The translations under genes and the position numbers were made by a program. Source: Paraburkholderia solitsugae (GTDB taxonomy: Bacteria; Pseudomonadota; Gammaproteobacteria; Burkholderiales; Burkholderiaceae). From it: a stretch of DNA of 64,000 bases. Of the stretch, positions 33,669 to 42,738 are shown one piece after another. The notes under the pieces were generated by a model, which had not been told where the DNA came from, ran no database searches, and saw only the letters and a list, made by a program, of their open reading frames with translations. Location of the stretch: contig NZ_WOEY01000141.1 in assembly GCF_013177695.1 (NCBI RefSeq), forward strand, positions 1-64,000. Reading direction: 5' to 3'. Each line of letters opens with the position of its first letter. The stretch's first letter is position 1.

Positions 33669-34355
33669 ATGAAACCGATCCGTCCCTTTCACCAAACGCC
33701 CGTCATTACGATCGACGGCCCCAGCGCCTCTGGCAAAGGCACCGTGGCCGCGCTGGTTGCCGCGAATCTCGGCTTCCACTTGCTGGATAGCGGCGCGTTG
33801 TACCGGCTCGCCGCGCTGGCCAGCATGCGCTACAACATCGCGGCGGATGACGCCGACGCCCTTGTCAGCCTGATCGACGATCTGCACATCACCTTTCGCG
33901 AGGGGTTGGCGCAGCTCGACGGCAACGACGTATCGGCCGACATTCGCGCGGAGGAAGTCGGCAGCCGCGCCTCGGCAATTGCCGTGCACGCGCCCGTGCG
34001 AACCGCGCTGGTGGCCCGTCAGCGGGCTTTCCGTAAGGAACCGGGGCTGGTCGCCGACGGCCGCGACATGGGCACGGTGATCTTCCAGGACGCCATGTTG
34101 AAGGTGTTCATGACCGCCAGCGTCGAGGCCCGTGCGGCGCGCCGGCATAAGCAATTGATCCAAAAAGGATTTTCTGCTAATATAGAGGACTTGCTCCGGG
34201 ATTTGCGTGAGCGCGACGAGCGTGACAGTCAGCGCGCGGCCGCGCCGCTCAAGCCCGCAGCGGATGCAAAGCTGCTTGATACCTCCGCATTATCCATCGA
34301 CGAAGCGGTCGAACAGGTGGTGCAGTGGTATGAAGCATGGGTCCCGCATGCCTGA
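33669..34355 (+). CDS. cmk: Cytidylate kinase
   Basis: A 228-residue kinase phosphorylating CMP/dCMP. The P-loop is ITIDGPSASGKGTVAAL. LLDSGALYRLAAL (CMP-binding), LVADGRDMGTVIFQDAM and the lid RDLRERDERDSQR, which holds the arginines, are all visible. It is the usual gene in front of rpsA and lies 36 bases after aroA. An AT-rich candidate promoter for rpsA sits inside it at 34155-34183. Confidence 0.96.
   Translation: MKPIRPFHQTPVITIDGPSASGKGTVAALVAANLGFHLLDSGALYRLAALASMRYNIAADDADALVSLIDDLHITFREGLAQLDGNDVSADIRAEEVGSRASAIAVHAPVRTALVARQRAFRKEPGLVADGRDMGTVIFQDAMLKVFMTASVEARAARRHKQLIQKGFSANIEDLLRDLRERDERDSQRAAAPLKPAADAKLLDTSALSIDEAVEQVVQWYEAWVPHA
34155..34183 (+). promoter_or_regulatory. Candidate internal promoter for rpsA within cmk
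   Basis: TTGATC and TAATAT are separated by exactly 17 bases, in a conspicuously AT-rich patch of an otherwise GC-rich gene. In E. coli, rpsA is known to be served partly by promoters inside cmk. Assignment here is by sequence only. Confidence 0.5.
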
Positions 34356-34533
34356 TGTCCGGGCAGTGGGCGCAGTAGAAAAGAAGTGAGAAGCAACGTT
34401 GTCAGTAGGTGCTCCGCGTGTGTCGTGGAGCGTGTTTAAACCCCTTAACCCCGCGTGGCATTCGCATTCTTGCCGTTGTAGCTGACCGTCCGGCCAGCCG
34501 GGCACCGCGAGAACCATGCAAATTTTGATTTTT

Positions 34534-36249
34534 ATGTCCGACCTGCAAACTTCCAACCCGAATACCGAATCTTTTGCGGCTCTGTTCGAAGAGTCGCTGA
34601 CCAAGCAAGACATGCGCGCCGGCGAAGTGATCTCCGCCGAAGTCGTGCGTGTTGACCACAACTTCGTGGTCGTCAACGCTGGTCTCAAGTCCGAAGCCTA
34701 CATCCCGCTCGAAGAGTTCCTGAACGACGCGGGCGAGGTAGAAGTGCAGGCGGGCGACTTCGTTTCCGTCGCGATCGACGCGCTGGAAAACGGCTATGGC
34801 GACACGATCCTGTCGCGCGACAAGGCGAAGCGCCTGGCTTCGTGGCTGTCGCTGGAAAAGGCTCTCGACAACAACGAACTCGTGACCGGCACGATCACGG
34901 GCAAGGTCAAGGGCGGCATGACCGTCATGGTCAACGGCATCCGCGCGTTCCTGCCGGGTTCGCTGGTTGACACGCGTCCGGTCAAGGACACGACCCCGTA
35001 CGAAGGCAAGACGCTGGAATTCCGCGTCATCAAGCTCGACCGCAAGCGTAACAACGTCGTGCTGTCGCGCCGTGCTGTGATCGAAGCGACCCAAGGCGAA
35101 GAGCGCGCAAAGCTGCTCGAAACGCTGAAGGAAGGCGCGATCGTGGAAGGCGTGGTGAAGAACATCACCGATTACGGCGCATTCGTGGACCTCGGCGGTA
35201 TCGACGGCCTGCTGCACATCACCGACATCGCATGGCGTCGTGTGCGTCACCCGAGCGAAGTGCTGTCGGTTGGCCAGGAAGTCACCGCGAAGATCCTCAA
35301 GTTCGATCAAGAGAAGAACCGCGTTTCGCTGGGTATCAAGCAACTGGGCGACGATCCGTGGGAAGGCATTTCCCGCCGTTACCCGTCGGGCACGCGCCTG
35401 TTCGGTAAGGTCACCAACATCACCGACTACGGCGCATTCGTCGAAGTGGAATCGGGCATCGAAGGCCTGGTTCACGTGTCGGAAATGGACTGGACGAACA
35501 AGAACGTTGCACCGTCGAAGGTTGTTCAGCTGGGCGACGAAGTCGAAGTCATGGTTCTCGAAATCGACGAAGACCGCCGCCGTATCAGCCTCGGCATGAA
35601 GCAATGCAAGCCGAACCCGTGGGACGACTTCAGCCGCAACTTCAAGAAGGGCGACAAGCTGCAAGGCGCAATCAAGTCGATCACCGACTTCGGCGTCTTC
35701 ATCGGTCTGCCGGGCGGCATCGACGGTCTGGTTCACCTGTCGGACCTGTCGTGGAGCGAAACGGGCGAAGAAGCGGTTCGCAAGTACAAGAAGGGCGACG
35801 AAGTGGAAGCGATCGTTCTCGGCATCGACGTCGAGAAGGAACGCATTTCGCTGGGTATCAAGCAGCTCGAAGGCGACCCGTTCAGCAACTTCGTTGCCAT
35901 GAACGACAAGGGTTCGATCGTCGACGGCGTGGTCAAGACGGTAGATGCGAAGGGTGCAGTGGTTCAGCTGTCGGCGGAAGTCGAAGGCTATCTGCGCGCT
36001 TCGGAACTGTCGCAAGACCGTGTGGAAGATGCTCGCAACGTGCTGAAGGACGGCGACAAGGTCAACGCGATGATCATCAACATCGATCGCAAGTCGCGTG
36101 GTATCAACCTGTCGATCAAGGCCAAGGATTCGGCTGAGCAACAGGAAGCGATCCGCGGCCTGGCTTCGTCGGATTCGAGCTCGGCTGCTACCGGCACGAC
36201 GAACCTCGGCGCGCTGCTGAAGGCCAAGCTCGACGGTCAGAACCAGTAA
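34534..36249 (+). CDS. rpsA: 30S ribosomal protein S1
   Basis: A 571-residue RNA-binding protein that brings mRNA to the 30S subunit. Six S1 (OB-fold) repeats fill the length. The first two are degenerate and the others carry DYGAFVDLGGIDGLLHITD, DYGAFVEVESGIEGLVHVS and DFGVFIGLPGGIDGLVHLS type cores. The start is MSDLQTSNPNTES at 34534. An in-frame ATG at 34516 would add six hydrophobic residues. No strong Shine-Dalgarno precedes it, as is usual for this autoregulated gene. ihfB follows about 100 bases on. Confidence 0.96.
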   Translation: MSDLQTSNPNTESFAALFEESLTKQDMRAGEVISAEVVRVDHNFVVVNAGLKSEAYIPLEEFLNDAGEVEVQAGDFVSVAIDALENGYGDTILSRDKAKRLASWLSLEKALDNNELVTGTITGKVKGGMTVMVNGIRAFLPGSLVDTRPVKDTTPYEGKTLEFRVIKLDRKRNNVVLSRRAVIEATQGEERAKLLETLKEGAIVEGVVKNITDYGAFVDLGGIDGLLHITDIAWRRVRHPSEVLSVGQEVTAKILKFDQEKNRVSLGIKQLGDDPWEGISRRYPSGTRLFGKVTNITDYGAFVEVESGIEGLVHVSEMDWTNKNVAPSKVVQLGDEVEVMVLEIDEDRRRISLGMKQCKPNPWDDFSRNFKKGDKLQGAIKSITDFGVFIGLPGGIDGLVHLSDLSWSETGEEAVRKYKKGDEVEAIVLGIDVEKERISLGIKQLEGDPFSNFVAMNDKGSIVDGVVKTVDAKGAVVQLSAEVEGYLRASELSQDRVEDARNVLKDGDKVNAMIINIDRKSRGINLSIKAKDSAEQQEAIRGLASSDSSSAATGTTNLGALLKAKLDGQNQ

Positions 36250-36350
36250 TTGAGGAACGCCCCCAAACCTGTCGTTTCGTGGCAGGCCCCCCTAGGGGGA
36301 CAGAAAAACATGGGGGTGGCCCGGCGTTTTCTTGAGAGGTCTGCTGCAGT

Positions 36351-36677
36351 ATGACCAAATCGGAATTGGTCGCCCAGCTGGCTACGCGATTTCCGCAGCT
36401 TGTACTTAAAGATGCGGATTTCGCGGTGAAGACGATGCTTGATGCGATGTCGGAGGCGCTTGCCAACGGTCATCGCATTGAAATTCGCGGCTTCGGCAGC
36501 TTCGGCCTTAATCGTCGTCCCTCCCGCGTCGGGCGTAATCCGAAGTCGGGCGAGAAGGTGCTGGTACCTGAGAAGTACGTACCGCATTTCAAGCCGGGCA
36601 AGGAATTGCGCGAGCGGGTAGACCGACGTTCGGGCGAGCCGCTGAAGGCCGACGAGCCGGATGACGACGACCTGTAA
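36351..36677 (+). CDS. ihfB: Integration host factor beta subunit
   Basis: A 108-residue DNA-bending protein that acts as a dimer with IhfA. The start is MTKSELVAQLATRFPQL, then VKTMLDAMSEALANGHRIEIRGFGSF, and the beta-arm RPSRVGRNPKSGEKVLVPEKYVPHFKPGKEL with the intercalating proline. The C-terminal tail (EPLKADEPDDDDL) is slightly longer and more acidic than in E. coli, as in related species. It shares the classical rpsA-ihfB-lapA order. A terminator follows at 36749. Confidence 0.96.
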   Translation: MTKSELVAQLATRFPQLVLKDADFAVKTMLDAMSEALANGHRIEIRGFGSFGLNRRPSRVGRNPKSGEKVLVPEKYVPHFKPGKELRERVDRRSGEPLKADEPDDDDL

Positions 36678-36748
36678 ATGCTTCGCTGCGCGGTTTGCAG
36701 CATGGCATTGGTAGCGTCAGCGGCCAAAGCCAGACGGCAAAAGACCAG

Positions 36749-36775
36749 AAAAAGCGCCTTCGGGCGCTTTTTTTT
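36749..36775 (+). terminator. Terminator after ihfB
   Basis: AAAGCGCC (36751-36758) pairs with GGCGCTTT (36763-36770) around a TTCG tetraloop, followed by T residues. The rest of the 36678-37001 gap shows no gene. It ends with the upstream region of lapA, where a TACAAT -10-like box lies at 36910-36915. Confidence 0.9.
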
Positions 36776-37001
36776 CGTCCGCTTTTTCCTCCGTTACGCC
36801 CGGCACATTCCCCAATCGAACACACCTGCCCACGCATCCTTTTGCGGCAAGATAAACCTCGCGTAAGTCCGCTATCAGCCACTTCCTGCCCAGCCGCGAG
36901 GGCATCCATTACAATACGGGTCACTTCGGCGCGGGCAACACCGTGGCGCGACGCGTCATCAAGCCGGCGTCACCCCGCAACTGCCGTCAAGAGACCTATT
37001 C

Positions 37002-37295
37002 ATGAAATTTATCGTCTGGCTGATCCGTGTGCTGGTGTTCGTGCTCCTGCTGGTGCTCGCGCTCTCCAATACGCAACCTGCTACGCTGAATTTCCTCGCT
37101 GGCTACGCGTGGTCGGCGCCTTTGATTCTGATCGGCCTCGCGTTCTTCGTGGTGGGGCTGCTGGCCGGGCTGGTATCGTCGATGCCGGCCATGGTGCGCC
37201 TGCGCATAGAGAATGGCCGGCTCAAGCGCGAGTTGCGTGTGGCGCGCGAAGCCCCCGTCGTGGTCGAACAACCGCCCATGCCGCCGCTGATCTAA
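37002..37295 (+). CDS. lapA: Lipopolysaccharide assembly protein A
   Basis: A 97-residue inner-membrane protein with two transmembrane segments, first MKFIVWLIRVLVFVLLLVLA and then APLILIGLAFFVVGLLAGL, and a charged cytoplasmic helix (RLRIENGRLKRELRVARE). It is of the DUF1049 family. With LapB it controls LpxC stability and hence LPS synthesis, as known in E. coli. Gap to lapB is 69 bases. Confidence 0.88.
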   Translation: MKFIVWLIRVLVFVLLLVLALSNTQPATLNFLAGYAWSAPLILIGLAFFVVGLLAGLVSSMPAMVRLRIENGRLKRELRVAREAPVVVEQPPMPPLI

Positions 37296-37364
37296 GTTGT
37301 CTTCTGCCGCGCTTCTGAAGCGCGGCTTTCCGTTTCCGCTGTCCCGTACATTTGCATTAATCGC

Positions 37365-38540
37365 ATGGATCTAGACTTCTGGTGGCTGCTTGTCATACCC
37401 GTCGCTTTTGCGTTCGGCTGGATGGCCGCACGCTACGACCTCAAGACGCTGCTGTCCGAAAGCGCCAACCTGCCGCGCTCGTACTTCCGCGGCCTGAATT
37501 TCCTGCTCAATGAGCAACCTGACCAGGCGATCGACGCGTTTATCGAAGTCGTCAAGCTCGACCCGGAAACGATCGAGTTGCACTTCGCGCTGGGTAATCT
37601 GTTCCGCCGCCGCGGTGAAACGGACCGCGCGATTCGCGTGCATCAGAACCTGCTGAGCCGTACCGATCTGCCTGTCACCGAGCGCGATCACGCGCTGTAC
37701 GAACTGGGCCAGGATTTCCTGAAGGCCGGGTTGCTCGATCGCGCCGAAGAAACCTTCCGTTCTCTTGAAACTGGCAATTACGCGTTGGGTGCGCAGCGTG
37801 CGCTGCTAACCATCTACCAGATCGAGAAAGACTGGGTTAAATCGATCGACACCTCGCGCCATCTGGAAACGATGGGTGCCGAGTCGCTCGACAAGGAAAT
37901 CGCACAGTTTCATTGCGAGCTCGCCCAGGAGGCGCTCCAGCAGAAAGATCCCGACGAGGCACGACGTCAGCTAGGCTTTGCATTAAAGGCGAACCCGACC
38001 AACGTACGCGCCACGATCCTGTTTGGCGACGTGGATGCGACGGCCGGTTCGCAAGAGGCGGCGATCGTCCAATGGCGGCGCGTCGAAGAACAGAATTCTG
38101 CTTATCTGCCGCTCGTCGCGGAAAAGCTGATGAAGGCCTATGAGGCACTCGGCCGCCCGCAGGATGGCGCTGATCTGCTCATCACGTGGGTGGACCGCTA
38201 TCCGTCGAACGATCTGCTCGACGTGACCTATCAGCACATTGCGGCGGTACGCGGCCCCGACGCCGCGCATGCGCTGGCGCGCTCGCAGATGCAGAAGTCG
38301 CCGAATCTGGCGGGCATGACGCGTCTTCTTGAAGCCCAGGAAGCCGTCGCGGAAGAGCCGCGGAAGAGCGAGCTCGAACTGATGCGTACGCTGATCCGTC
38401 AGCGCACCAAAAATTTGCCACGGTATACGTGCCAGAATTGTGGTTTCAGGGCGCGGCTGTTCTACTGGCAGTGCCCGGGTTGCAGTGGTTGGGAAACCTA
38501 TGCGCCGCGCCGCGTCGAACCGATCACGGCGTCGAACTGA
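37365..38540 (+). CDS. lapB: Lipopolysaccharide assembly protein B (TPR and rubredoxin-like)
   Basis: A 391-residue protein with one N-terminal membrane anchor (WWLLVIPVAFAFGWMAARYD). About nine TPR repeats follow (LNEQPDQAIDAFIEVVKLDP, GNLFRRRGETDRAIRVHQ and so on). A C-terminal rubredoxin-like knob holds CQNCGF and CPGCSGW, four Cys that bind metal. LapB recruits FtsH to degrade LpxC and coordinates LPS export, by knowledge of E. coli. It precedes ugd by 126 bases. Confidence 0.94.
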   Translation: MDLDFWWLLVIPVAFAFGWMAARYDLKTLLSESANLPRSYFRGLNFLLNEQPDQAIDAFIEVVKLDPETIELHFALGNLFRRRGETDRAIRVHQNLLSRTDLPVTERDHALYELGQDFLKAGLLDRAEETFRSLETGNYALGAQRALLTIYQIEKDWVKSIDTSRHLETMGAESLDKEIAQFHCELAQEALQQKDPDEARRQLGFALKANPTNVRATILFGDVDATAGSQEAAIVQWRRVEEQNSAYLPLVAEKLMKAYEALGRPQDGADLLITWVDRYPSNDLLDVTYQHIAAVRGPDAAHALARSQMQKSPNLAGMTRLLEAQEAVAEEPRKSELELMRTLIRQRTKNLPRYTCQNCGFRARLFYWQCPGCSGWETYAPRRVEPITASN

Positions 38541-38666
38541 TCGTAAATGCAATCGTACAGCCGCGCCGCAACGACGGCGGCTCGTCAGGCGGACTAGGCC
38601 GGGCGGGATCATGACGGCCTTGTTCACTACGAGAAACCCTCACCGGATTCCTCTACCGGAAAGCGT

Positions 38667-40082
38667 ATGAAAATCACCATTATCGGCACGGGCTACGTTG
38701 GCCTCGTCACTGGCGCGTGCCTCGCTGAAATCGGCCACGACGTCTTCTGTCTCGACGTTGATCCGCGCAAGATCGAAATCCTCAACAACGGCGGCGTGCC
38801 GATCCACGAGCCGGGTTTGCTCGAGATGATCGCCCGCACGCGCAAGGCGCGCCGCATCACGTTTTCGACGGATATCGAAGCCAGTGTGGCGCACGGCGAG
38901 GTGCAGTTCATCGCCGTTGGCACACCGCCCGACGAAGACGGCTCAGCCGATCTGCAATACGTGCTCGAAGCGGCGCGTAACATCGGCCGCACGATGAACG
39001 GCTTCAAGGTGATCGTCGACAAATCGACGGTGCCGGTCGGCACAGCGCAACGCGTGCGCGCGGTGATCGAAGAGGAACTGGCCAAACGCGGGCTCGCCAA
39101 CAGCGAGCAGCACCGCTTCTCGGTAGTGTCCAATCCTGAGTTTCTGAAGGAAGGCGCCGCGGTCGACGACTTCATGCGCCCTGATCGCATCGTGCTCGGC
39201 AGCGACGAAGACGAAGCCGGCCTGCGGGCGCGCGAACTGATGAAGCGTCTGTACGCGCCGTTCAACCGCAATCACGAGCGCACGCTGTACATGGATGTGC
39301 GCTCGGCTGAGTTCACGAAATACGCAGCCAATGCGATGCTCGCCACACGTATCTCGTTCATGAACGAGATGTCGAATCTGGCGGACCGCGTTGGGGCGGA
39401 TATCGAAGCGGTGCGCCGCGGCATCGGTTCGGACCCGCGTATCGGCTACCACTTCCTGTATGCCGGCGCTGGCTACGGCGGCTCGTGCTTCCCGAAGGAC
39501 GTGCAGGCGCTGATCCGCGCCGCGAGCGAAAGCGGCCACAATCTGCGCATTCTCGAAGCGGTCGAGGAAGTGAACTACAAGCAGAAAGACGTACTGGTGC
39601 GCAAGATCACGGGCAAGCTCGGCGAAGATCTGAGTGGCCGCACGTTCGCCGTGTGGGGCCTCGCGTTCAAGCCGAATACCGACGATATGCGTGAGGCGCC
39701 GAGCCGCCGCGTGATCGCTGAGTTGCTGGCGCGTGGCGCCCACGTGCGCGCCTACGATCCGGTCGCGGTGGCCGAAGCGCGCCGCGTGTTCGCCCTGGAT
39801 CTGCACGATGCACCGGATCAGCTCGCGCGTCTCACGTTCACGAGCACCCAGGACGAAACGCTCACCGGCGCGGACGCGCTGGTGGTCGTCACCGAATGGA
39901 AGGAATTCAAGAGCCCGGATTTCCTGCACCTGAAATCAGTGCTGAAGTCGCCGCTGATCTTCGACGGCCGCAATCTGTACGAGCCGGACGCGATGACCGA
40001 GCTCGGCATCGACTATCACTCGATCGGACGACCTTATGCCCAGCCCTCTGAATTTCCGGCCGATGTCGCCAGCCATGCCTGA
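38667..40082 (+). CDS. ugd: UDP-glucose 6-dehydrogenase
   Basis: A 471-residue NAD-dependent enzyme giving UDP-glucuronate. The N-terminal Rossmann fold reads IGTGYVGLVTGACLAEIGHD. The catalytic Cys is in YGGSCFPKDVQALI. NAD-binding domain C has VWGLAFKPNTDDMREAPS. The product feeds Ara4N modification of lipid A and capsule or exopolysaccharide in this group. It lies between lapB and the ADP-heptose genes, and its last eight bases overlap the next start. TCTACCGGAAAGCG precedes the ATG. Confidence 0.94.
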   Translation: MKITIIGTGYVGLVTGACLAEIGHDVFCLDVDPRKIEILNNGGVPIHEPGLLEMIARTRKARRITFSTDIEASVAHGEVQFIAVGTPPDEDGSADLQYVLEAARNIGRTMNGFKVIVDKSTVPVGTAQRVRAVIEEELAKRGLANSEQHRFSVVSNPEFLKEGAAVDDFMRPDRIVLGSDEDEAGLRARELMKRLYAPFNRNHERTLYMDVRSAEFTKYAANAMLATRISFMNEMSNLADRVGADIEAVRRGIGSDPRIGYHFLYAGAGYGGSCFPKDVQALIRAASESGHNLRILEAVEEVNYKQKDVLVRKITGKLGEDLSGRTFAVWGLAFKPNTDDMREAPSRRVIAELLARGAHVRAYDPVAVAEARRVFALDLHDAPDQLARLTFTSTQDETLTGADALVVVTEWKEFKSPDFLHLKSVLKSPLIFDGRNLYEPDAMTELGIDYHSIGRPYAQPSEFPADVASHA

Positions 40083-41043
40083 GGCCGCTCAGTCCACACC
40101 CGCGCCCGCACTGACCGTGGTGCCGCGCGAACGTCTCGCTGCGGCGCGCGTGCTGGTGGTCGGCGACGTGATGCTCGACCGCTACTGGTTTGGCGACGTG
40201 AACCGTATTTCGCCGGAAGCGCCGGTGCCGGTCGTGCATGTGCAGCGTCAGGAAGACCGTCTCGGCGGCGCGGCGAACGTGGCGCGCAATGCGGTTGCGC
40301 TCGGCGCGCAAGCGGGTTTGCTGTGCGTGGTCGGCCATGACGAGCCCGGCGAGCGCATCGTGCAACTGCTCGCCGAAAGCGGTGTAGCGCCGCATCTGGA
40401 ACGCGATCCGGATTTGCTCACGACGATCAAACTGCGCGTGCTGTCGCGTCAGCAACAGTTGCTGCGCGTCGACTTCGAAAACTCGCCGGCGCACGAAGTG
40501 CTGCTCGCGGGCCTCGCGCGTTTCGACGACCTGCTGCCGTCGCACGACGTGATCCTGATGTCCGATTACGCGAAGGGTGGTCTCACGCACGTCACGCAGA
40601 TGATCGCGAAGGCGCATGCGGCGGGCAAACCCGTGCTGGTCGATCCGAAGGGCGACGACTGGGAGCGCTATCGCGGCGCCACGCTGATCACGCCGAATCG
40701 CGCCGAGTTGCGCGAGGTGGTCGGACAGTGGAAGTCTGAAGAAGATCTGATTGCGCGTGTGACTAAACTGCGTGCCGATCTCGAGTTCAAGGCGTTGCTG
40801 TTGACGCGTTCGGAAGAGGGCATGACGCTCTTCTCCGACGACGGCATCCTGCACGCTTCGGCCGTTGCACGCGAAGTGTATGATGTATCGGGCGCGGGCG
40901 ACACGGTGATCGCCACGCTCGCCGCCATGCTCGGCGCGGGTCTTACGCTGGTCGAGGCGGTCGGGCTCGCGAATCGCGCGGCTGGCATCGTGGTCGGCAA
41001 ACTCGGCACCGCTACCGTTAACTACGACGAACTTTTTCATTGA
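40075..41043 (+). CDS. hldA: D-beta-D-heptose 7-phosphate kinase (single-domain HldA/RfaE1)
   Basis: A PfkB-family kinase making D-glycero-D-manno-heptose 1,7-bisphosphate for the LPS inner core. From the ATG at 40075 it has 322 residues. An ATG at 40036, with GGACGA upstream, gives 335 and overlaps ugd by 47 bases; I cannot decide between them. VVGDVMLDRYWFGDVNRISPE is the family start. The C-terminal signature is SGAGDTVIATLAAMLGAG, with the catalytic Asp. The adenylyltransferase domain of enterobacterial HldE is missing, so HldC (RfaE2) must be encoded elsewhere, as usual in this group. An array of hairpin repeats and hldD follow. Confidence 0.92.
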   Translation: MPEAAQSTPAPALTVVPRERLAAARVLVVGDVMLDRYWFGDVNRISPEAPVPVVHVQRQEDRLGGAANVARNAVALGAQAGLLCVVGHDEPGERIVQLLAESGVAPHLERDPDLLTTIKLRVLSRQQQLLRVDFENSPAHEVLLAGLARFDDLLPSHDVILMSDYAKGGLTHVTQMIAKAHAAGKPVLVDPKGDDWERYRGATLITPNRAELREVVGQWKSEEDLIARVTKLRADLEFKALLLTRSEEGMTLFSDDGILHASAVAREVYDVSGAGDTVIATLAAMLGAGLTLVEAVGLANRAAGIVVGKLGTATVNYDELFH

Positions 41044-41121
41044 TGCGGCCCGCCGGGTCTCCTGCCTCGCGCCTTTCAGCGGCGCGAGGCAGGGATCCGC
41101 AGGGCGTCAACTGAACTTGTC

Positions 41122-41239
41122 GACCGGAGTTAGCGCTTTAGCGCTTACTCCGGTCCCATGCAAAGCTGTCGATCGGAGTTAGCGTGTTACTCCGATCCCA
41201 TGCAAAGCTGTCGATCGGAGTTAGCGTGTTACTCCGATC
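41122..41239. repeat. Three tandem hairpin repeats with compensatory change
   Basis: GACCGGAGT/ACTCCGGTC (41122-41130/41147-41155) and two copies of GATCGGAGT/ACTCCGATC (41171-41179/41189-41197 and 41213-41221/41231-41239) make three nine-base stems. Spacing from first to second is 49 bases and from second to third 42. Loops are 16, 9 and 9 bases. Each unit is followed by CCCATGCAAAGCT. Copy 1 differs from the others at one stem position on both arms (C-G in place of T-A), keeping the pairing. The array fills most of the hldA-hldD gap. Confidence 0.85.
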
Positions 41240-41269
41240 CCATGCAAAGCTCATTACCGCAGGATCATC

Positions 41270-42262
41270 ATGACCCTCATCGTCACCGGCGCGGCCGGTT
41301 TTATCGGCAGCAATCTCGTGAAGGCGCTCAATGAGCGCGGTGAACATCGCGTCATCGCGGTCGATAACCTCACGCGCGCGGACAAGTTCAAGAATCTCGT
41401 CGATTGCGAGATCGACGATTATCTCGACAAGACCGAATTCGTCGAGCGCTTCAAGCGGGGCGACTTCGGCAAAGTGCGCGCGATTTTCCACGAAGGCGCC
41501 TGCTCGGACACGATGGAGACCGACGGCCGCTACATGATGGACAACAACTTCCGCTATAGCCGTGAAGTGCTCGACGTCTGTCTCGCGCAGAACATCCAGT
41601 TTCTGTATGCGTCCTCGGCGGCAACCTATGGCGGTTCGAGCCGTTTCGTCGAAGAGCGCGAAGTCGAGCAGCCACTGAACGTGTACGGCTATTCGAAGTT
41701 CCTGTTCGACCAGGTGATTCGCCGTGTGCTGCCCACCGCGAAGAGCCAGATTGCCGGCTTCCGTTATTTCAACGTGTACGGACCGCGTGAGACGCACAAG
41801 GCGCGCATGGCGTCGGTGGCGTTTCACAACTTCAACCAGTTCCGCGCTGAAGGCAAGGTCAAGCTGTTCGGCGAATACAACGGCTATGCCGCCGGCGAGC
41901 AGACGCGCGATTTCGTCTCTGTCGAAGACGTGGTCAAGGTGAACCTGTTCTTCTTCGACAATCCGGACAAGTCGGGCATCTTCAACCTGGGCAGTGGCCG
42001 TGCGCAGCCGTTCAACGACATCGCGAGCACGGTGGTCAACACGCTGCGTGCGTTGAACAACGAGCCGCCCTTGTCGCTCGCGGACCAGGTGCAGCGCGGG
42101 CTGATCGAATACATTCCGTTCCCTGAAGCATTGCGTGGCAAGTACCAATGCTTCACGCAAGCTGACCTGACGAAGTTGCGTGCTGCCGGCTACGACGCGC
42201 CGTTCCTGAGCGTGCAGGAAGGTGTCGATCGATACGTACGTTGGCTATTCGGCCAGGTGTAA
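41270..42262 (+). CDS. hldD: ADP-L-glycero-D-manno-heptose 6-epimerase
   Basis: A 330-residue SDR enzyme that inverts C6 of ADP-heptose, completing the LPS core precursor. The NADP site is TGAAGFIGSNLVKALNERG. The active-site triad is seen in FLYASSAATYGG and YGYSKFLFDQ. QTRDFVSVEDVVKVNLFF and NLGSGRAQPFNDIA are HldD signatures. It follows hldA after a 226-base spacer that carries three hairpin repeats. The start at 41270 (MTLIVTGAAGF) is unambiguous. Confidence 0.96.
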   Translation: MTLIVTGAAGFIGSNLVKALNERGEHRVIAVDNLTRADKFKNLVDCEIDDYLDKTEFVERFKRGDFGKVRAIFHEGACSDTMETDGRYMMDNNFRYSREVLDVCLAQNIQFLYASSAATYGGSSRFVEEREVEQPLNVYGYSKFLFDQVIRRVLPTAKSQIAGFRYFNVYGPRETHKARMASVAFHNFNQFRAEGKVKLFGEYNGYAAGEQTRDFVSVEDVVKVNLFFFDNPDKSGIFNLGSGRAQPFNDIASTVVNTLRALNNEPPLSLADQVQRGLIEYIPFPEALRGKYQCFTQADLTKLRAAGYDAPFLSVQEGVDRYVRWLFGQV

Positions 42263-42339
42263 ATCTTTCGGATACCTCTTTAAACTGGAATCTCCCGGTT
42301 GGTGATGGTCGCCAACCGGTTGTACGAGGGAGATTCCAT

Positions 42340-42738
42340 ATGTTTCGAAAAATTCTGGTTACCGCGGCCATGCTCGCCGCTTTCGGCCACGCGTATGCGG
42401 CGGTCGACGTCAACACGGCTAACGAGGATGCGCTGCGCGGCATCAAGGGCATCGGTCCTGCCAAAGCGAAAGCCATTCTCGAAGAGCGTTCAGCGCATGG
42501 TCCGTTCAAGGACCCGGCCGATCTCGGCAAGCGCGTCAAAGGCATGGGCGGGCATACCGTCGAGCGCCTGCAGGCGGAGGGTCTCGCTGTCGGTCCGGCT
42601 GGCGCGGCTGCTAACACGCAGGCTGCGGCGTCTGCACAAGCCAAGGGCGCGGCCGCTGCGGGCAATGGCGCCGACGCGGCCAACTCAACCAACGCAACTA
42701 CCCAAAAGAGCAACGCCACTGTGGCGGTGAAGAAATAG
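42340..42738 (+). CDS. ComEA-like helix-hairpin-helix DNA-binding protein
   Basis: A 132-residue secreted protein from the ATG at 42340, with GAGGGAGA upstream. The signal peptide is MFRKILVTAAMLAAFGHAYA. The mature part starts with VDVNTANEDALRGIKGIGPAKAK, two helix-hairpin-helix motifs in the ComEA manner. After residue 85 the sequence is an Ala/Gln/Asn-rich low-complexity tail ending NATVAVKK. ComEA-type proteins bind double-stranded DNA in the periplasm during natural uptake. Small stand-alone versions like this are often not linked to competence genes, so a competence role is uncertain. Confidence 0.88.
   Translation: MFRKILVTAAMLAAFGHAYAAVDVNTANEDALRGIKGIGPAKAKAILEERSAHGPFKDPADLGKRVKGMGGHTVERLQAEGLAVGPAGAAANTQAAASAQAKGAAAAGNGADAANSTNATTQKSNATVAVKK

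Noticed and set aside
34402..36141. 579-codon open frame opposite rpsA
   Set aside because: It has no domain and is the complement of S1. Its apparent repeats come from the S1 domains.
41101..41260. CRISPR-like array at the hldA-hldD gap
   Set aside because: Units are adjacent palindromes with identical short tails, not repeats separated by unique spacers. No cas genes are present.
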